Shown: positions 50,827 to 59,384 of the stretch, piece by piece | How positions within the stretch are numbered: position 1 is the first letter of the stretch | Layout of the letters: every line of letters starts with the position of its first letter | Assembly (NCBI GenBank): GCA_947500505.1 | Contig: CANMSL010000012.1 | Coordinates: 62,001 to 126,000, forward strand | Direction: 5' to 3' | DNA: 64,000 bases | Origin: an uncultured Aquimarina sp. | GTDB taxonomy: Bacteria; Bacteroidota; Bacteroidia; Flavobacteriales; Flavobacteriaceae | Made by a program: the position numbers and the translations under genes | Notes under the pieces: generated by a model | What the model was told of the DNA's origin: nothing | The model's database searches: none | What the model saw: the letters and a program-made list of their open reading frames with translations, nothing else

Positions 50827-51165
50827 ATGAGACAAGACAGATCATTACTCGTTATTACCCATTTATCACAGTTACTGGATTTGGTGACCGGATTTGGAGG
50901 ATTTATAGTTCCATTAATATTATGGTTAACACAAAGAGAGCAGGTGTTGGCGATGGATAATCACGGAAAATCAATTATGAATTTTCAGATTAGTATGTTT
51001 ATCTATGCGATAGTTTGTATACCATTAATATTACTATTCGGATTAGGAATTTTAGGGTTGATTGTAATAGGTATCTTATGTTTAGTGTTTCCTATAATTA
51101 ATGCAATCAAGGCCAGTAATGGTGAAGAGCCATCTTATCCGTTATCCATGGAGATTATAAAATAA
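50827..51165 (+). CDS. DUF4870 domain membrane protein
   Basis: This 112-residue protein has ITHLSQLLDLVTGFGGFIVP near the start, then LILWLTQ, KSIMNFQISM, and helices up to about residue 95 with GIPLI-type turns. This is the DUF4870/Tic20-like family, in which a Gln/Asn-containing FQ motif follows the first helix. Three to four membrane helices are expected. The function is unknown. It is monocistronic, with a bidirectional terminator between it and the convergent amt gene. Confidence 0.85.
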   Translation: MRQDRSLLVITHLSQLLDLVTGFGGFIVPLILWLTQREQVLAMDNHGKSIMNFQISMFIYAIVCIPLILLFGLGILGLIVIGILCLVFPIINAIKASNGEEPSYPLSMEIIK

Positions 51166-51171
51166 ACGAAA

Positions 51172-51201
51172 AAAAGGAGCGATTGTTGATCGCTCCTTTT
51201 T
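51172..51201. terminator. Bidirectional terminator between DUF4870 gene and amt
   Basis: AAAAGGAGCGAT (51172-51183) pairs perfectly with ATCGCTCCTTTT (51189-51200), loop TGTTG. It has A and T runs at both sides, so it can serve both converging genes. Confidence 0.92.
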
Positions 51202-51224
51202 GTATATATAAGTTGAATTTTATT

Positions 51225-52478
51225 CTAGTGTTGGTTTAGTCTAAAGTCAGGATACGCATCCATTCCGTGTTCGTGACCATCAAGACCATCAATCTCTTCT
51301 TTTTCAGAAACTCTGATTCCAATAGTTTTCTTCAATGTAAAAATTATGATGAATGAAGTCAACACGCAGAATCCACCAGCTGCTAATACACCAACTCCTT
51401 GCACTAAGAACTGATCAAAACCGGCTTTAGCTCCAAAAATACCTACCGCTAACGTTCCCCAGATACCACAGATTAAGTGTACTGCAATCGCACCAACAGG
51501 ATCGTCAAGTTTTAATTTATCTATTAATGCTACACCAAATACAATGATCGCTCCAGCAATTGCTCCGATTAACACAGCATCTGTTGGAGTCATTTGATCA
51601 GCACCAGCAGTGATACCTACTAATCCTCCTAGAATACCATTTAAGAACATCGTTAAGTCGTAATTTTTATACATCAATGTAGATACTAAAAAGGCAACAA
51701 CTCCACCAGCTGCAGCAGCAAGCGATGTAGTTACTAATGTAAGAGAAGTACCAGCAGCATCTGCAGAAAGTACAGAACCACCATTAAATCCAAACCATCC
51801 TAACCAAAGGATTAATACACCCGCAGCCGCTAATGGTATGTTATGACCTGGGATCGCCTGTGGCTTACCTTCAGAACTGAATTTACCAATTCTAGATCCT
51901 AATAACCATACAGCTACTAACGCAGCCCATCCTCCTACCGAGTGAACTAAAGTAGAACCTGCAAAGTCATAAAACCCTTCTGCTTCACCGATTTGGAATG
52001 ATGATAAGAATCCACCTCCCCATTGCCAAGAACCTACAATTGGATAAACAACACCTACATAGATAATTGTAAAAATCATAAATGATCCAAGCTTAATACG
52101 TTCTGCAACAGCTCCAGATACGATAGTAGCAGCTGTAGCAGCAAACATTCCTTGGAATAAGAAATCTGTCCAATAGGTATATCCTTCGTTATAGGTTAAA
52201 TCTAAAGCTCCTTCCACTACAGGAGAGCTTAATCCAAAACCTGCAAAGCCTATGAATCCGGCAGCGTCTTCTGCAAATCCAGGATACATTAAATTAAATC
52301 CTACTAGGCAGTATAGTAACAAACCTATACAGATGATAAAGACGTTTTTGAAAAGAATATTGATTGTGTTTTTTTGACGAGTTAATCCAATTTCTAAAAA
52401 AGAGAAACCTAAGTGCATGAAAAATACAAGTGCAGTACACACCATCATCCATACATTATTTATAGTTAACATTTCCAT
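51225..52478 (-). CDS. amt: Ammonium transporter, Amt family
   Basis: This 417-residue protein has about eleven membrane helices. The conserved His pair is in STLVHSVGG and AIAVHLICG; the Amt signature is DFAGSTLVHSVGGWAALV, and GWFGFNGGS is present. It conducts ammonium into the cell. The first helix lacks a cleavable signal. It follows the PII-type regulator gene by 60 bases, the classical GlnK-AmtB pairing in which PII blocks the channel when nitrogen is plentiful. The C-terminal tail (about 395-417) is short and acidic/His-rich. Confidence 0.97.
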   Translation of the reverse strand: MEMLTINNVWMMVCTALVFFMHLGFSFLEIGLTRQKNTINILFKNVFIICIGLLLYCLVGFNLMYPGFAEDAAGFIGFAGFGLSSPVVEGALDLTYNEGYTYWTDFLFQGMFAATAATIVSGAVAERIKLGSFMIFTIIYVGVVYPIVGSWQWGGGFLSSFQIGEAEGFYDFAGSTLVHSVGGWAALVAVWLLGSRIGKFSSEGKPQAIPGHNIPLAAAGVLILWLGWFGFNGGSVLSADAAGTSLTLVTTSLAAAAGGVVAFLVSTLMYKNYDLTMFLNGILGGLVGITAGADQMTPTDAVLIGAIAGAIIVFGVALIDKLKLDDPVGAIAVHLICGIWGTLAVGIFGAKAGFDQFLVQGVGVLAAGGFCVLTSFIIIFTLKKTIGIRVSEKEEIDGLDGHEHGMDAYPDFRLNQH

Positions 52479-52538
52479 TATATAATTGACTATTAAAAGT
52501 TATTTTTTGTTTTCAGTTGGTAATTTGTGTTCGTGTGG

Positions 52539-52877
52539 TTAGGATAGTGTAGAACTTCCTTTTTCTGAAGTACGAATTCTGTAAGCTTCCTTAATATCGG
52601 ATACAAAAACTTTTCCGTCTCCAACTTCACCAGTTTTTCCGGCTTCAAGAATTGCAGATACAGCTGCCTCTTCAAATTCGTCATTTACAACGATCGATAA
52701 AAAACGTCTTTGAATGTCGGTTGTGCTATAAGAGATTCCGCGATATACGTGCCCTTGTTTTTCGTTACCTACACCAGTAACATCCCAGTAAGTAAAGAAT
52801 GTGATGCCTTTTTCGTGTAAAGCTTCTTTTACCACACGATATTTCGATCTTCTGATGATTGCTTCTATTTTCTTCAT
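52539..52877 (-). CDS. glnB: PII nitrogen-regulatory protein
   Basis: This 112-residue protein has PII fold marks: MKKIEAIIRRSKYRVVKEAL at the start, a T-loop region GHVYRGISYSTTD (with the Tyr at the place uridylylated in E. coli), and the C-terminal signature GEVGDGKVFVSDIKEAYRIR. It binds ATP/ADP and 2-oxoglutarate and controls the ammonium channel and other targets. It lies just upstream of amt in one operon and is divergent from gltB, so the nitrogen genes share a regulatory region. Calling it glnK would be equally justified given the amt linkage. Confidence 0.96.
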   Translation of the reverse strand: MKKIEAIIRRSKYRVVKEALHEKGITFFTYWDVTGVGNEKQGHVYRGISYSTTDIQRRFLSIVVNDEFEEAAVSAILEAGKTGEVGDGKVFVSDIKEAYRIRTSEKGSSTLS

Positions 52878-53313
52878 AAAGACTAAAAAGTTAAAATTAA
52901 TGTTAAATCTGTATCAAAAATATGTGAATTACTTTTTAGCCTCCAAATTTTGAAGGGTAATCGTTGTATTTTTATCATTTTAAAATATTTACCCCCTAAA
53001 AAATTAGGGGTGTATATTTTTTTACAGAATAAATGAGGATTTCGCAGTAGTGTGTTTACGGTTTTTTACGAAAACGTTTTCAGAGATAAAATTTAAGTTC
53101 AGAATCCTGTAATCCCCTATTTTATTTAGGTTTTTTAAGAAAAATCACGTTATTGAATTCGTAATTAGAAGTCCTTATTTTGTGATTATTTTATTGAAAC
53201 TTGTGTTTTTTTAAGGAGCTAAGAAAAGTAATCCTCAAAGCTCTGTTTTTCTTTTTCCTTCCTTAAGGTTTTGTTAATTTCAACAACTTGAAACACTTTA
53301 GATCGGAAATAAT
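52878..53313. other. 436-bp regulatory region between glnB and gltB
   Basis: There is no gene. CCCCTAA (52993-52999) and TTAGGGG (53004-53010) form a 7-bp palindrome with a four-base loop about 115 bases upstream of glnB. A related CCCCTATTTTATTTAGG lies at 53114-53130 toward gltB. Both could be binding sites of a common regulator for the divergent nitrogen operons. No riboswitch could be identified. Confidence 0.45.
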
Positions 53314-56300
53314 ATGAAGAAACAAGGAATGTATCTGCCAGAATTCGAACACGACGCATGTGGTGCCGGATTTATCTGTAGCCTGGAAGGAAAAAAGTCG
53401 AATGATATTATTCATAAGGCGCTCGAGATTTTAGAAAAATTAGAACATCGTGGGGCAGTAAGTTCGGATGGTAAAACCGGAGATGGAGCCGGAATACTTA
53501 TCGACATTCCTCATGATTTCTTTTTGGAAAATTGTGAGTTTGAATTACCAGAAGCTGGCGAGTATGCAGTAAGTAATGTATTCTTACCAAAAAAAGAAAA
53601 TCAAAGACATTATTGCATTGATACATTCGAAAAAAATATTACGGATCAGGGTTTAGTGCTGCTGGGATGGAGAGATGTTCCTGTAGATACGGTTCATTTA
53701 GGTGAGATCGCTGCCACGACAGAACCTTTTATCAAACAAATATTTATAGGTAAGAGTGATAAAGAACAAAGTTATTTCGATTTTAATCTAAAATTATTTA
53801 CCGCTCGAAAAATTACAGAACACGAAATATACGGATCTAAGCTGTCAGAAAGTAAGTTTTTCTATCTACCAAGTTTGTCGACAAAGACATTAATATTTAA
53901 AGGCCTTTTAATGCCAGAGGATATTAAATTGTACTATACGGATCTAATGGATCCTATGGTAGTAACCAGATTGGCTTTGGTACATCAGCGTTTTTCGACA
54001 AATACATTTCCGACCTGGGATCTTGCACAACCTTTCCGTTATATGTGTCACAATGGTGAGATTAATACGCTAAGAGGTAATGTCACCAGAATGCGTTCCA
54101 GAGAAGAATTATTAGAAAGTAATTGGTTTGGAGAAGATATAAAGAAAATACTTCCGGTTGTTCTAAAAGGAAAATCAGATTCTGCGTCTATGGATATGGT
54201 AGTAGAATTATTACTGATGACTGGTAGGTCTTTACCAGAAGTAATGATGATGATGGTGCCAGAAGCCTGGGAGAAGAATCCTGAAATGTCTGAAGCTAAA
54301 AAAGCATTCTATGAGTACAATTCTTGTGCAATGGAACCATGGGATGGTCCTGCGTCTATTCCTTTTACTGATGGAAATTATATTGGAGCAGTATTGGATA
54401 GAAATGGTCTAAGACCTTCTCGTTATACAGTAACAAAAGATGGATACGTAATCATGTCTTCAGAGACCGGAGTTGTGGATATAGAACCAAGTAATTTAGA
54501 ATTTCACGGTCGATTGGAACCAGGAAAGATGTTCCTGGTAAATATGGACGAAGGCAGAATTGTGAATGATGAGGAGATCAAAGAAGAAATAGCCTCTAAG
54601 CATCCGTATAGAGAATGGTTAAATAATAGTTTGGTACACTTAAAGGATATTCCTTATAATGATTGTCCTTTATTTTTAGGTGAAGAAACCATCTCTAAAC
54701 GTAAAGAAGTATTTGGATACACTCAGGAAGATATAGATACAATTATCGTTCCGATGAGTCAGCTGGCAAAAGAACCAATCGGTTCTATGGGATCCGATAC
54801 ACCGATTGCAGTATTGTCAGAAAGATCTCAGTTGATCTATAATTATTTCAAACAATTATTTGCCCAGGTAACCAATCCTCCATTAGACGGAATCCGTGAG
54901 GAATTGATCACAGATATCAGTTTGACCTTGGGAGCAGATCATAATATTTTTAATATTAATGAAAAACACTGTAATAAATTAAAAATCCAGAATCCTGTTA
55001 TTTCAAAAGAGGATTTAGATAAAATTAAAACATATGCAGATAAAGGTTTTAAGGCGACTTCTGTTCCTATGTTATATAATATCAACAGAGGACTTAATGG
55101 ATTAGAAGATGCGCTGGAAGATACGCTAAATAAAGTTTCAGAAGCGATAGATGATGGAAGCAATATCATTATACTGTCTGATAGAAATGTTAGTAAACAC
55201 AGAGCGCCGATTCCGGCATTGTTAGCTTGTTCTTTTGTCAATAGTGGATTACAGAAATTAGGAAAGCGTTCTCAGGTAAGTATTATTATTGAATCTGCAG
55301 AACCAAGAGAGGTACATCACTTTGCATTGTTATTTGGATATGGTGCCAGTGCTATCAATCCTTATATGGTTAATGAGATTATAAAGGAGCAGATAGAAGA
55401 TAATAATATCACAGAATTAGAAGCAGAAGCAGCTGTAACGAATTATAACAAAGCTGTGGGCAAAGGAGTATTAAAGGTAATGAACAAAATAGGTATCTCT
55501 ACCTTGAATTCCTACCGTAGCTCTCAACTTTTCGAATGTATTGGTATCAATACCAAAGTAGTTGACAAATATTTCCCGAATACCGCAACACGTATTCAAG
55601 GAATTGGATTATACGAAATCGAAAAGGAGATAGCAAAACGTCATAAAAGAGCTTATATAGAGAGAGAAGTAGATGCAACATTAGATTTAGAAATTGGAGG
55701 TCAGTATCGATGGAGACGTAATGGAGAGAAACATCAGTTTAATCCATTATCTGTTGCCAAACTTCAGAAATCTGTAAGAGATAATGATCCTAAGACCTAT
55801 AAAGAATATGCAGATTTGATCAATGAACAGTCTAAAAACCTAATGACAATTCGTGGATTACTAGAGTTTTCTAATTACGATCCGATTCCGTTAGATGAGG
55901 TAGAGCCTTGGACAGAAATTGTAAAACGTTTTAAAACGGGAGCAATGTCTTATGGATCCATTAGTAAGGAAGCACATGAGAATCTAGCGATTGCGATGAA
56001 CCGAATTGGTGGTAAGAGTAACTCTGGAGAAGGAGGCGAAAACCCATTACGTTTTTATAAAGACGTAAATGGAGACTGGAAAAATAGTGCGATAAAGCAA
56101 GTGGCTTCGGGGCGATTTGGGGTTTCTTCAAATTACCTGACAAATGCAGCCGAGATACAAATTAAAATGGCTCAAGGAGCTAAGCCTGGAGAAGGAGGAC
56201 AACTACCAGGGCCAAAAGTAAATCCTGAAATTGCCAAGACTCGTAATTCTACTCCGTATGTAGGATTAATTTCACCGCCACCACATCATGATATTTATTC

Positions 56301-57813
56301 TATTGAAGATTTATCACAGTTGATTTATGATTTAAAGTCAGCCAACCGATCTGCCAGAATTAATGTGAAACTAGTATCAGAAGTTGGGGTAGGGACCGTT
56401 GCTGCTGGTGTTGCCAAGGCAAAAGCGGATGTGGTATTGATTTCTGGTTTTGACGGAGGAACAGGAGCATCACCATTAACTTCATTAAAACACGCAGGTT
56501 TACCTTGGGAGCTTGGTATCGCCGAAGCACAACAAACCTTAGTAGGTAACAACCTTAGAAGCCGAATCGTATTGGAGTGTGATGGACAACTAAAAACAGG
56601 TCGTGATGTAGCCGTAGCTTGTTTATTGGGAGCAGAAGAATTTGGTTTTGCAACAGCGCCCTTAGTTGCATCCGGATGTATCATGATGCGTGTTTGTCAT
56701 CTAAACACTTGTCCCGTTGGAATTGCAACACAAAATCCTGAATTACGCAAAAAGTTTAAAGGAAAACCAGAACACGTAGTAAATTATATGTATTTCGTTG
56801 CTCAGGAGCTTAGAGAAATTATGGCGCAACTTGGTTTCCGAACTATTAATGAAATGGTTGGACAAGTACATAAACTAGATCGTAAACAGGCGATAGAACA
56901 TTATAAAACTGCTGGAGTTGATCTTTCGCCTATTCTACATCAAGTAGAGTCTCCCGACGGAGTGAAAGTATACAATTCTGAGACACAAGATCACGGTCTC
57001 GGTAAGTCAATCGATTTCGAAATTATTGAACAAGCGCATCAGGCATTGTTTAGAAAAGAAAAGACAACACTGGATTTTGATATTACCAATACCGATCGAG
57101 CAGTAGGAGCAATTCTTAGTAATGAAATTTCTAAAATATACGGAGCACAAGGATTGCCGGATAGCACATTAAAATTGAATTTTACCGGAGCAGCCGGACA
57201 AAGTTTTGGAGCTTTTGCTACAAAAGGATTAACTATGGTAGTAAATGGTAATACCAATGATTATTTGGGTAAAGGGCTGTCTGGAGCTAAATTAATTATT
57301 AAAGTGCCTGATGAAGCTACTTTGATACCAGAAGAGAATGTGATTACCGGTAATGTTACCTTATATGGAGCTACAGATGGAGAGGTATATATTAATGGAA
57401 AAGCAGGAGAACGATTCTGTGTTCGTAACTCTGGAGCTAAAGCGGTTGTAGAAGGTATCGGAGACCACGGATGTGAATATATGACTGGTGGAGTTGCCGT
57501 GATTCTCGGAGAAGTAGGAAGAAACTTTGGAGCTGGAATGTCTGGAGGGATTGCCTATATCTATGATGATAAGAAAACATTCGAAGCGCATTGTAACAAG
57601 GAAGCATTGAATTTGGATCCTGTAGAACTACCAGAAGATGTAATCGAATTAAAAGACCTTATAGAATCGCATTACAATGCAACCTTAAGTCCTTTAGCAC
57701 AAAGGATTTTGGAGGATTGGGAAAATGAATTACCAAAATTCATTAAAATATTCCCAGAAGAGTATAAGCAAGCTTTAAAACGATTAGAAGAAGAAAATTT
57801 AGCACAAGTATAA
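53314..57813 (+). CDS. gltB: Glutamate synthase, large subunit
   Basis: This 1499-residue protein makes glutamate from glutamine and 2-oxoglutarate with NADPH-derived electrons from GltD. Cys16 (EHDACGAGF) becomes the N-terminal nucleophile once a 15-residue propeptide is removed. The glutaminase domain occupies about 16-430. The synthase (FMN) domain has GGKSNSGEGGENPLRF and LISGFDGGTGASPL. The iron-sulfur Cys motif is CIMMRVCHLNTCPVG, and the C-terminal beta-helix domain spans about 1240-1430. The length is typical. It is followed by gltD after 12 bases. Its start lies 436 bases from divergent glnB. Confidence 0.98.
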   Translation: MKKQGMYLPEFEHDACGAGFICSLEGKKSNDIIHKALEILEKLEHRGAVSSDGKTGDGAGILIDIPHDFFLENCEFELPEAGEYAVSNVFLPKKENQRHYCIDTFEKNITDQGLVLLGWRDVPVDTVHLGEIAATTEPFIKQIFIGKSDKEQSYFDFNLKLFTARKITEHEIYGSKLSESKFFYLPSLSTKTLIFKGLLMPEDIKLYYTDLMDPMVVTRLALVHQRFSTNTFPTWDLAQPFRYMCHNGEINTLRGNVTRMRSREELLESNWFGEDIKKILPVVLKGKSDSASMDMVVELLLMTGRSLPEVMMMMVPEAWEKNPEMSEAKKAFYEYNSCAMEPWDGPASIPFTDGNYIGAVLDRNGLRPSRYTVTKDGYVIMSSETGVVDIEPSNLEFHGRLEPGKMFLVNMDEGRIVNDEEIKEEIASKHPYREWLNNSLVHLKDIPYNDCPLFLGEETISKRKEVFGYTQEDIDTIIVPMSQLAKEPIGSMGSDTPIAVLSERSQLIYNYFKQLFAQVTNPPLDGIREELITDISLTLGADHNIFNINEKHCNKLKIQNPVISKEDLDKIKTYADKGFKATSVPMLYNINRGLNGLEDALEDTLNKVSEAIDDGSNIIILSDRNVSKHRAPIPALLACSFVNSGLQKLGKRSQVSIIIESAEPREVHHFALLFGYGASAINPYMVNEIIKEQIEDNNITELEAEAAVTNYNKAVGKGVLKVMNKIGISTLNSYRSSQLFECIGINTKVVDKYFPNTATRIQGIGLYEIEKEIAKRHKRAYIEREVDATLDLEIGGQYRWRRNGEKHQFNPLSVAKLQKSVRDNDPKTYKEYADLINEQSKNLMTIRGLLEFSNYDPIPLDEVEPWTEIVKRFKTGAMSYGSISKEAHENLAIAMNRIGGKSNSGEGGENPLRFYKDVNGDWKNSAIKQVASGRFGVSSNYLTNAAEIQIKMAQGAKPGEGGQLPGPKVNPEIAKTRNSTPYVGLISPPPHHDIYSIEDLSQLIYDLKSANRSARINVKLVSEVGVGTVAAGVAKAKADVVLISGFDGGTGASPLTSLKHAGLPWELGIAEAQQTLVGNNLRSRIVLECDGQLKTGRDVAVACLLGAEEFGFATAPLVASGCIMMRVCHLNTCPVGIATQNPELRKKFKGKPEHVVNYMYFVAQELREIMAQLGFRTINEMVGQVHKLDRKQAIEHYKTAGVDLSPILHQVESPDGVKVYNSETQDHGLGKSIDFEIIEQAHQALFRKEKTTLDFDITNTDRAVGAILSNEISKIYGAQGLPDSTLKLNFTGAAGQSFGAFATKGLTMVVNGNTNDYLGKGLSGAKLIIKVPDEATLIPEENVITGNVTLYGATDGEVYINGKAGERFCVRNSGAKAVVEGIGDHGCEYMTGGVAVILGEVGRNFGAGMSGGIAYIYDDKKTFEAHCNKEALNLDPVELPEDVIELKDLIESHYNATLSPLAQRILEDWENELPKFIKIFPEEYKQALKRLEEENLAQV

Positions 57814-57825
57814 ACGACTATTGAT

Positions 57826-59289
57826 ATGGGTAAAATAACTGGATTTTTAGAATTTGAAAGAGAGATTGAACAATACCAACCTGTTAAAGATCGTATAAAA
57901 GGATACAAAGAATTTACAGTTCCTATGGAGGAAAGTAAACTCAAAAATCAAGGAGCAAGATGTATGGATTGTGGAATCCCATTTTGTCATAGTGGATGTC
58001 CGTTAGGAAATCTGATTCCTGATTTTAATGATGCCGTATATCGTGGTAAGTGGGAAAAAGCTGCTCGAATCTTACATTCGACTAATAATTTTCCTGAGTT
58101 CACCGGTAGGTTGTGTCCTGCTCCTTGCGAAGAAGCTTGTGTTTTAGGGATTAATGAAGATCCTGTAACCATAGAAAATATAGAAAAAAATATAGTCGAA
58201 CAAGCTTTTGAAAACGGATGGGTAAAAGCCAATCCTCCAAAGGAACGAACAGGTAAGACTGTTGCAGTAATTGGATCCGGACCTGCGGGATTAGCAACAG
58301 CGCAACAATTAAATCGTGCTGGACATTTGGTTACTGTTTTCGAGAGAGATGAGAAGGTTGGAGGATTACTACGGTATGGTATCCCTGATTTTAAAATGGA
58401 AAAAAATGTAATCGATCGTCGTATTGCTGTTTTAGAAGAAGAAGGTATTATATTTAGAACAAATACAGCCATAGGCAAGGATATCAAAGCAGATCAATTA
58501 AAGGCTGATTACGATGCGGTAGTTTTATGTACGGGCGCAACGGTAAGACGAAATTTACCCGTAAAAGGAGCTGATCTAAAAGGAGTAGTTCAGGCAATGG
58601 ATTTCTTACCACAAAATAATCGTAGAGTAGATGGTATCAAAGATTTAGGAGAAGAAATTTTAGCAACCGGAAAAGATGTGATTGTGATCGGTGGTGGAGA
58701 TACGGGCTCAGATTGTATTGGTACATCAGTGCGTCACGGTGCGACATCCGTAACCAATTTTGAGATTATGGGTAAAGGTACGACAGAACGTCCTACTAAT
58801 CAGCCCTGGCCGTTTTGGCCTATGCGATTACGTACGAGTTCTTCTCATCAGGAAGGAGCAAAGCGTAATTGGAGCATTTCTACTAAAGAGTTTTTAGGAG
58901 ATGAAAACGGTAATCTTAGAGGATTAATAACTTCTCAGGTAGAATGGGTAAAAGAAAATGGTCGTTTTACATTAAAAGAAATTCCTGATACGGAGAAAGA
59001 ATGGAAATGTGAGTTAGCTTTATTAGCAATGGGATTCACCGGATCAGAATCAACAATTGCGGAGCAATTAGGAATTAATATGGATGCCAGAACTAATATC
59101 AAAGCTACTGAGGATGATTACGCCACTAATGTAAAAGGTATTTTTGCTGCGGGAGATACGCGCAGAGGACAATCATTGATTGTTTGGGCAATTGCTGAAG
59201 GCAGACAAGCAGCACATCATATAGACACCTATTTAATGGGTAACTCTAATTTACCACTTAAGGGAGATGGAGATTTACCAAGAGTATAA
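57826..59289 (+). CDS. gltD: Glutamate synthase, small subunit
   Basis: This 487-residue protein supplies electrons from NADPH to GltB. The N-terminal Cys-rich part (RCMDCGIPFCHSGCPLGN, then GRLCPAPCEEACV) holds two [4Fe-4S] clusters. FAD binds at AVIGSGPAGLATAQQLNRAG and NADPH at IVIGGGDTGSDCIG. The end has FAAGDTRRGQSLIVWAIAEG, the second FAD motif. Length and features are complete. It is the last gene of the operon; a hairpin follows, but without a T run. Confidence 0.98.
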   Translation: MGKITGFLEFEREIEQYQPVKDRIKGYKEFTVPMEESKLKNQGARCMDCGIPFCHSGCPLGNLIPDFNDAVYRGKWEKAARILHSTNNFPEFTGRLCPAPCEEACVLGINEDPVTIENIEKNIVEQAFENGWVKANPPKERTGKTVAVIGSGPAGLATAQQLNRAGHLVTVFERDEKVGGLLRYGIPDFKMEKNVIDRRIAVLEEEGIIFRTNTAIGKDIKADQLKADYDAVVLCTGATVRRNLPVKGADLKGVVQAMDFLPQNNRRVDGIKDLGEEILATGKDVIVIGGGDTGSDCIGTSVRHGATSVTNFEIMGKGTTERPTNQPWPFWPMRLRTSSSHQEGAKRNWSISTKEFLGDENGNLRGLITSQVEWVKENGRFTLKEIPDTEKEWKCELALLAMGFTGSESTIAEQLGINMDARTNIKATEDDYATNVKGIFAAGDTRRGQSLIVWAIAEGRQAAHHIDTYLMGNSNLPLKGDGDLPRV

Positions 59290-59296
59290 GGATTTA

Positions 59297-59326
59297 GACC
59301 AGCAAGTTTTTATTAACTTGCTGGTC
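59297..59326 (+). terminator. Hairpin after gltD (terminator without T run)
   Basis: GACCAGCAAGTT (59297-59308) and AACTTGCTGGTC (59315-59326) pair perfectly over six bases. The 3' flank is ATTCTAATAATT rather than poly-T, so termination may be weak or Rho-assisted. Confidence 0.7.
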
Positions 59327-59384
59327 ATTCTAATAATTGATTGATGAATGAAATTGTAATTAGTTGTTGGCTAGTTTAAAACAC

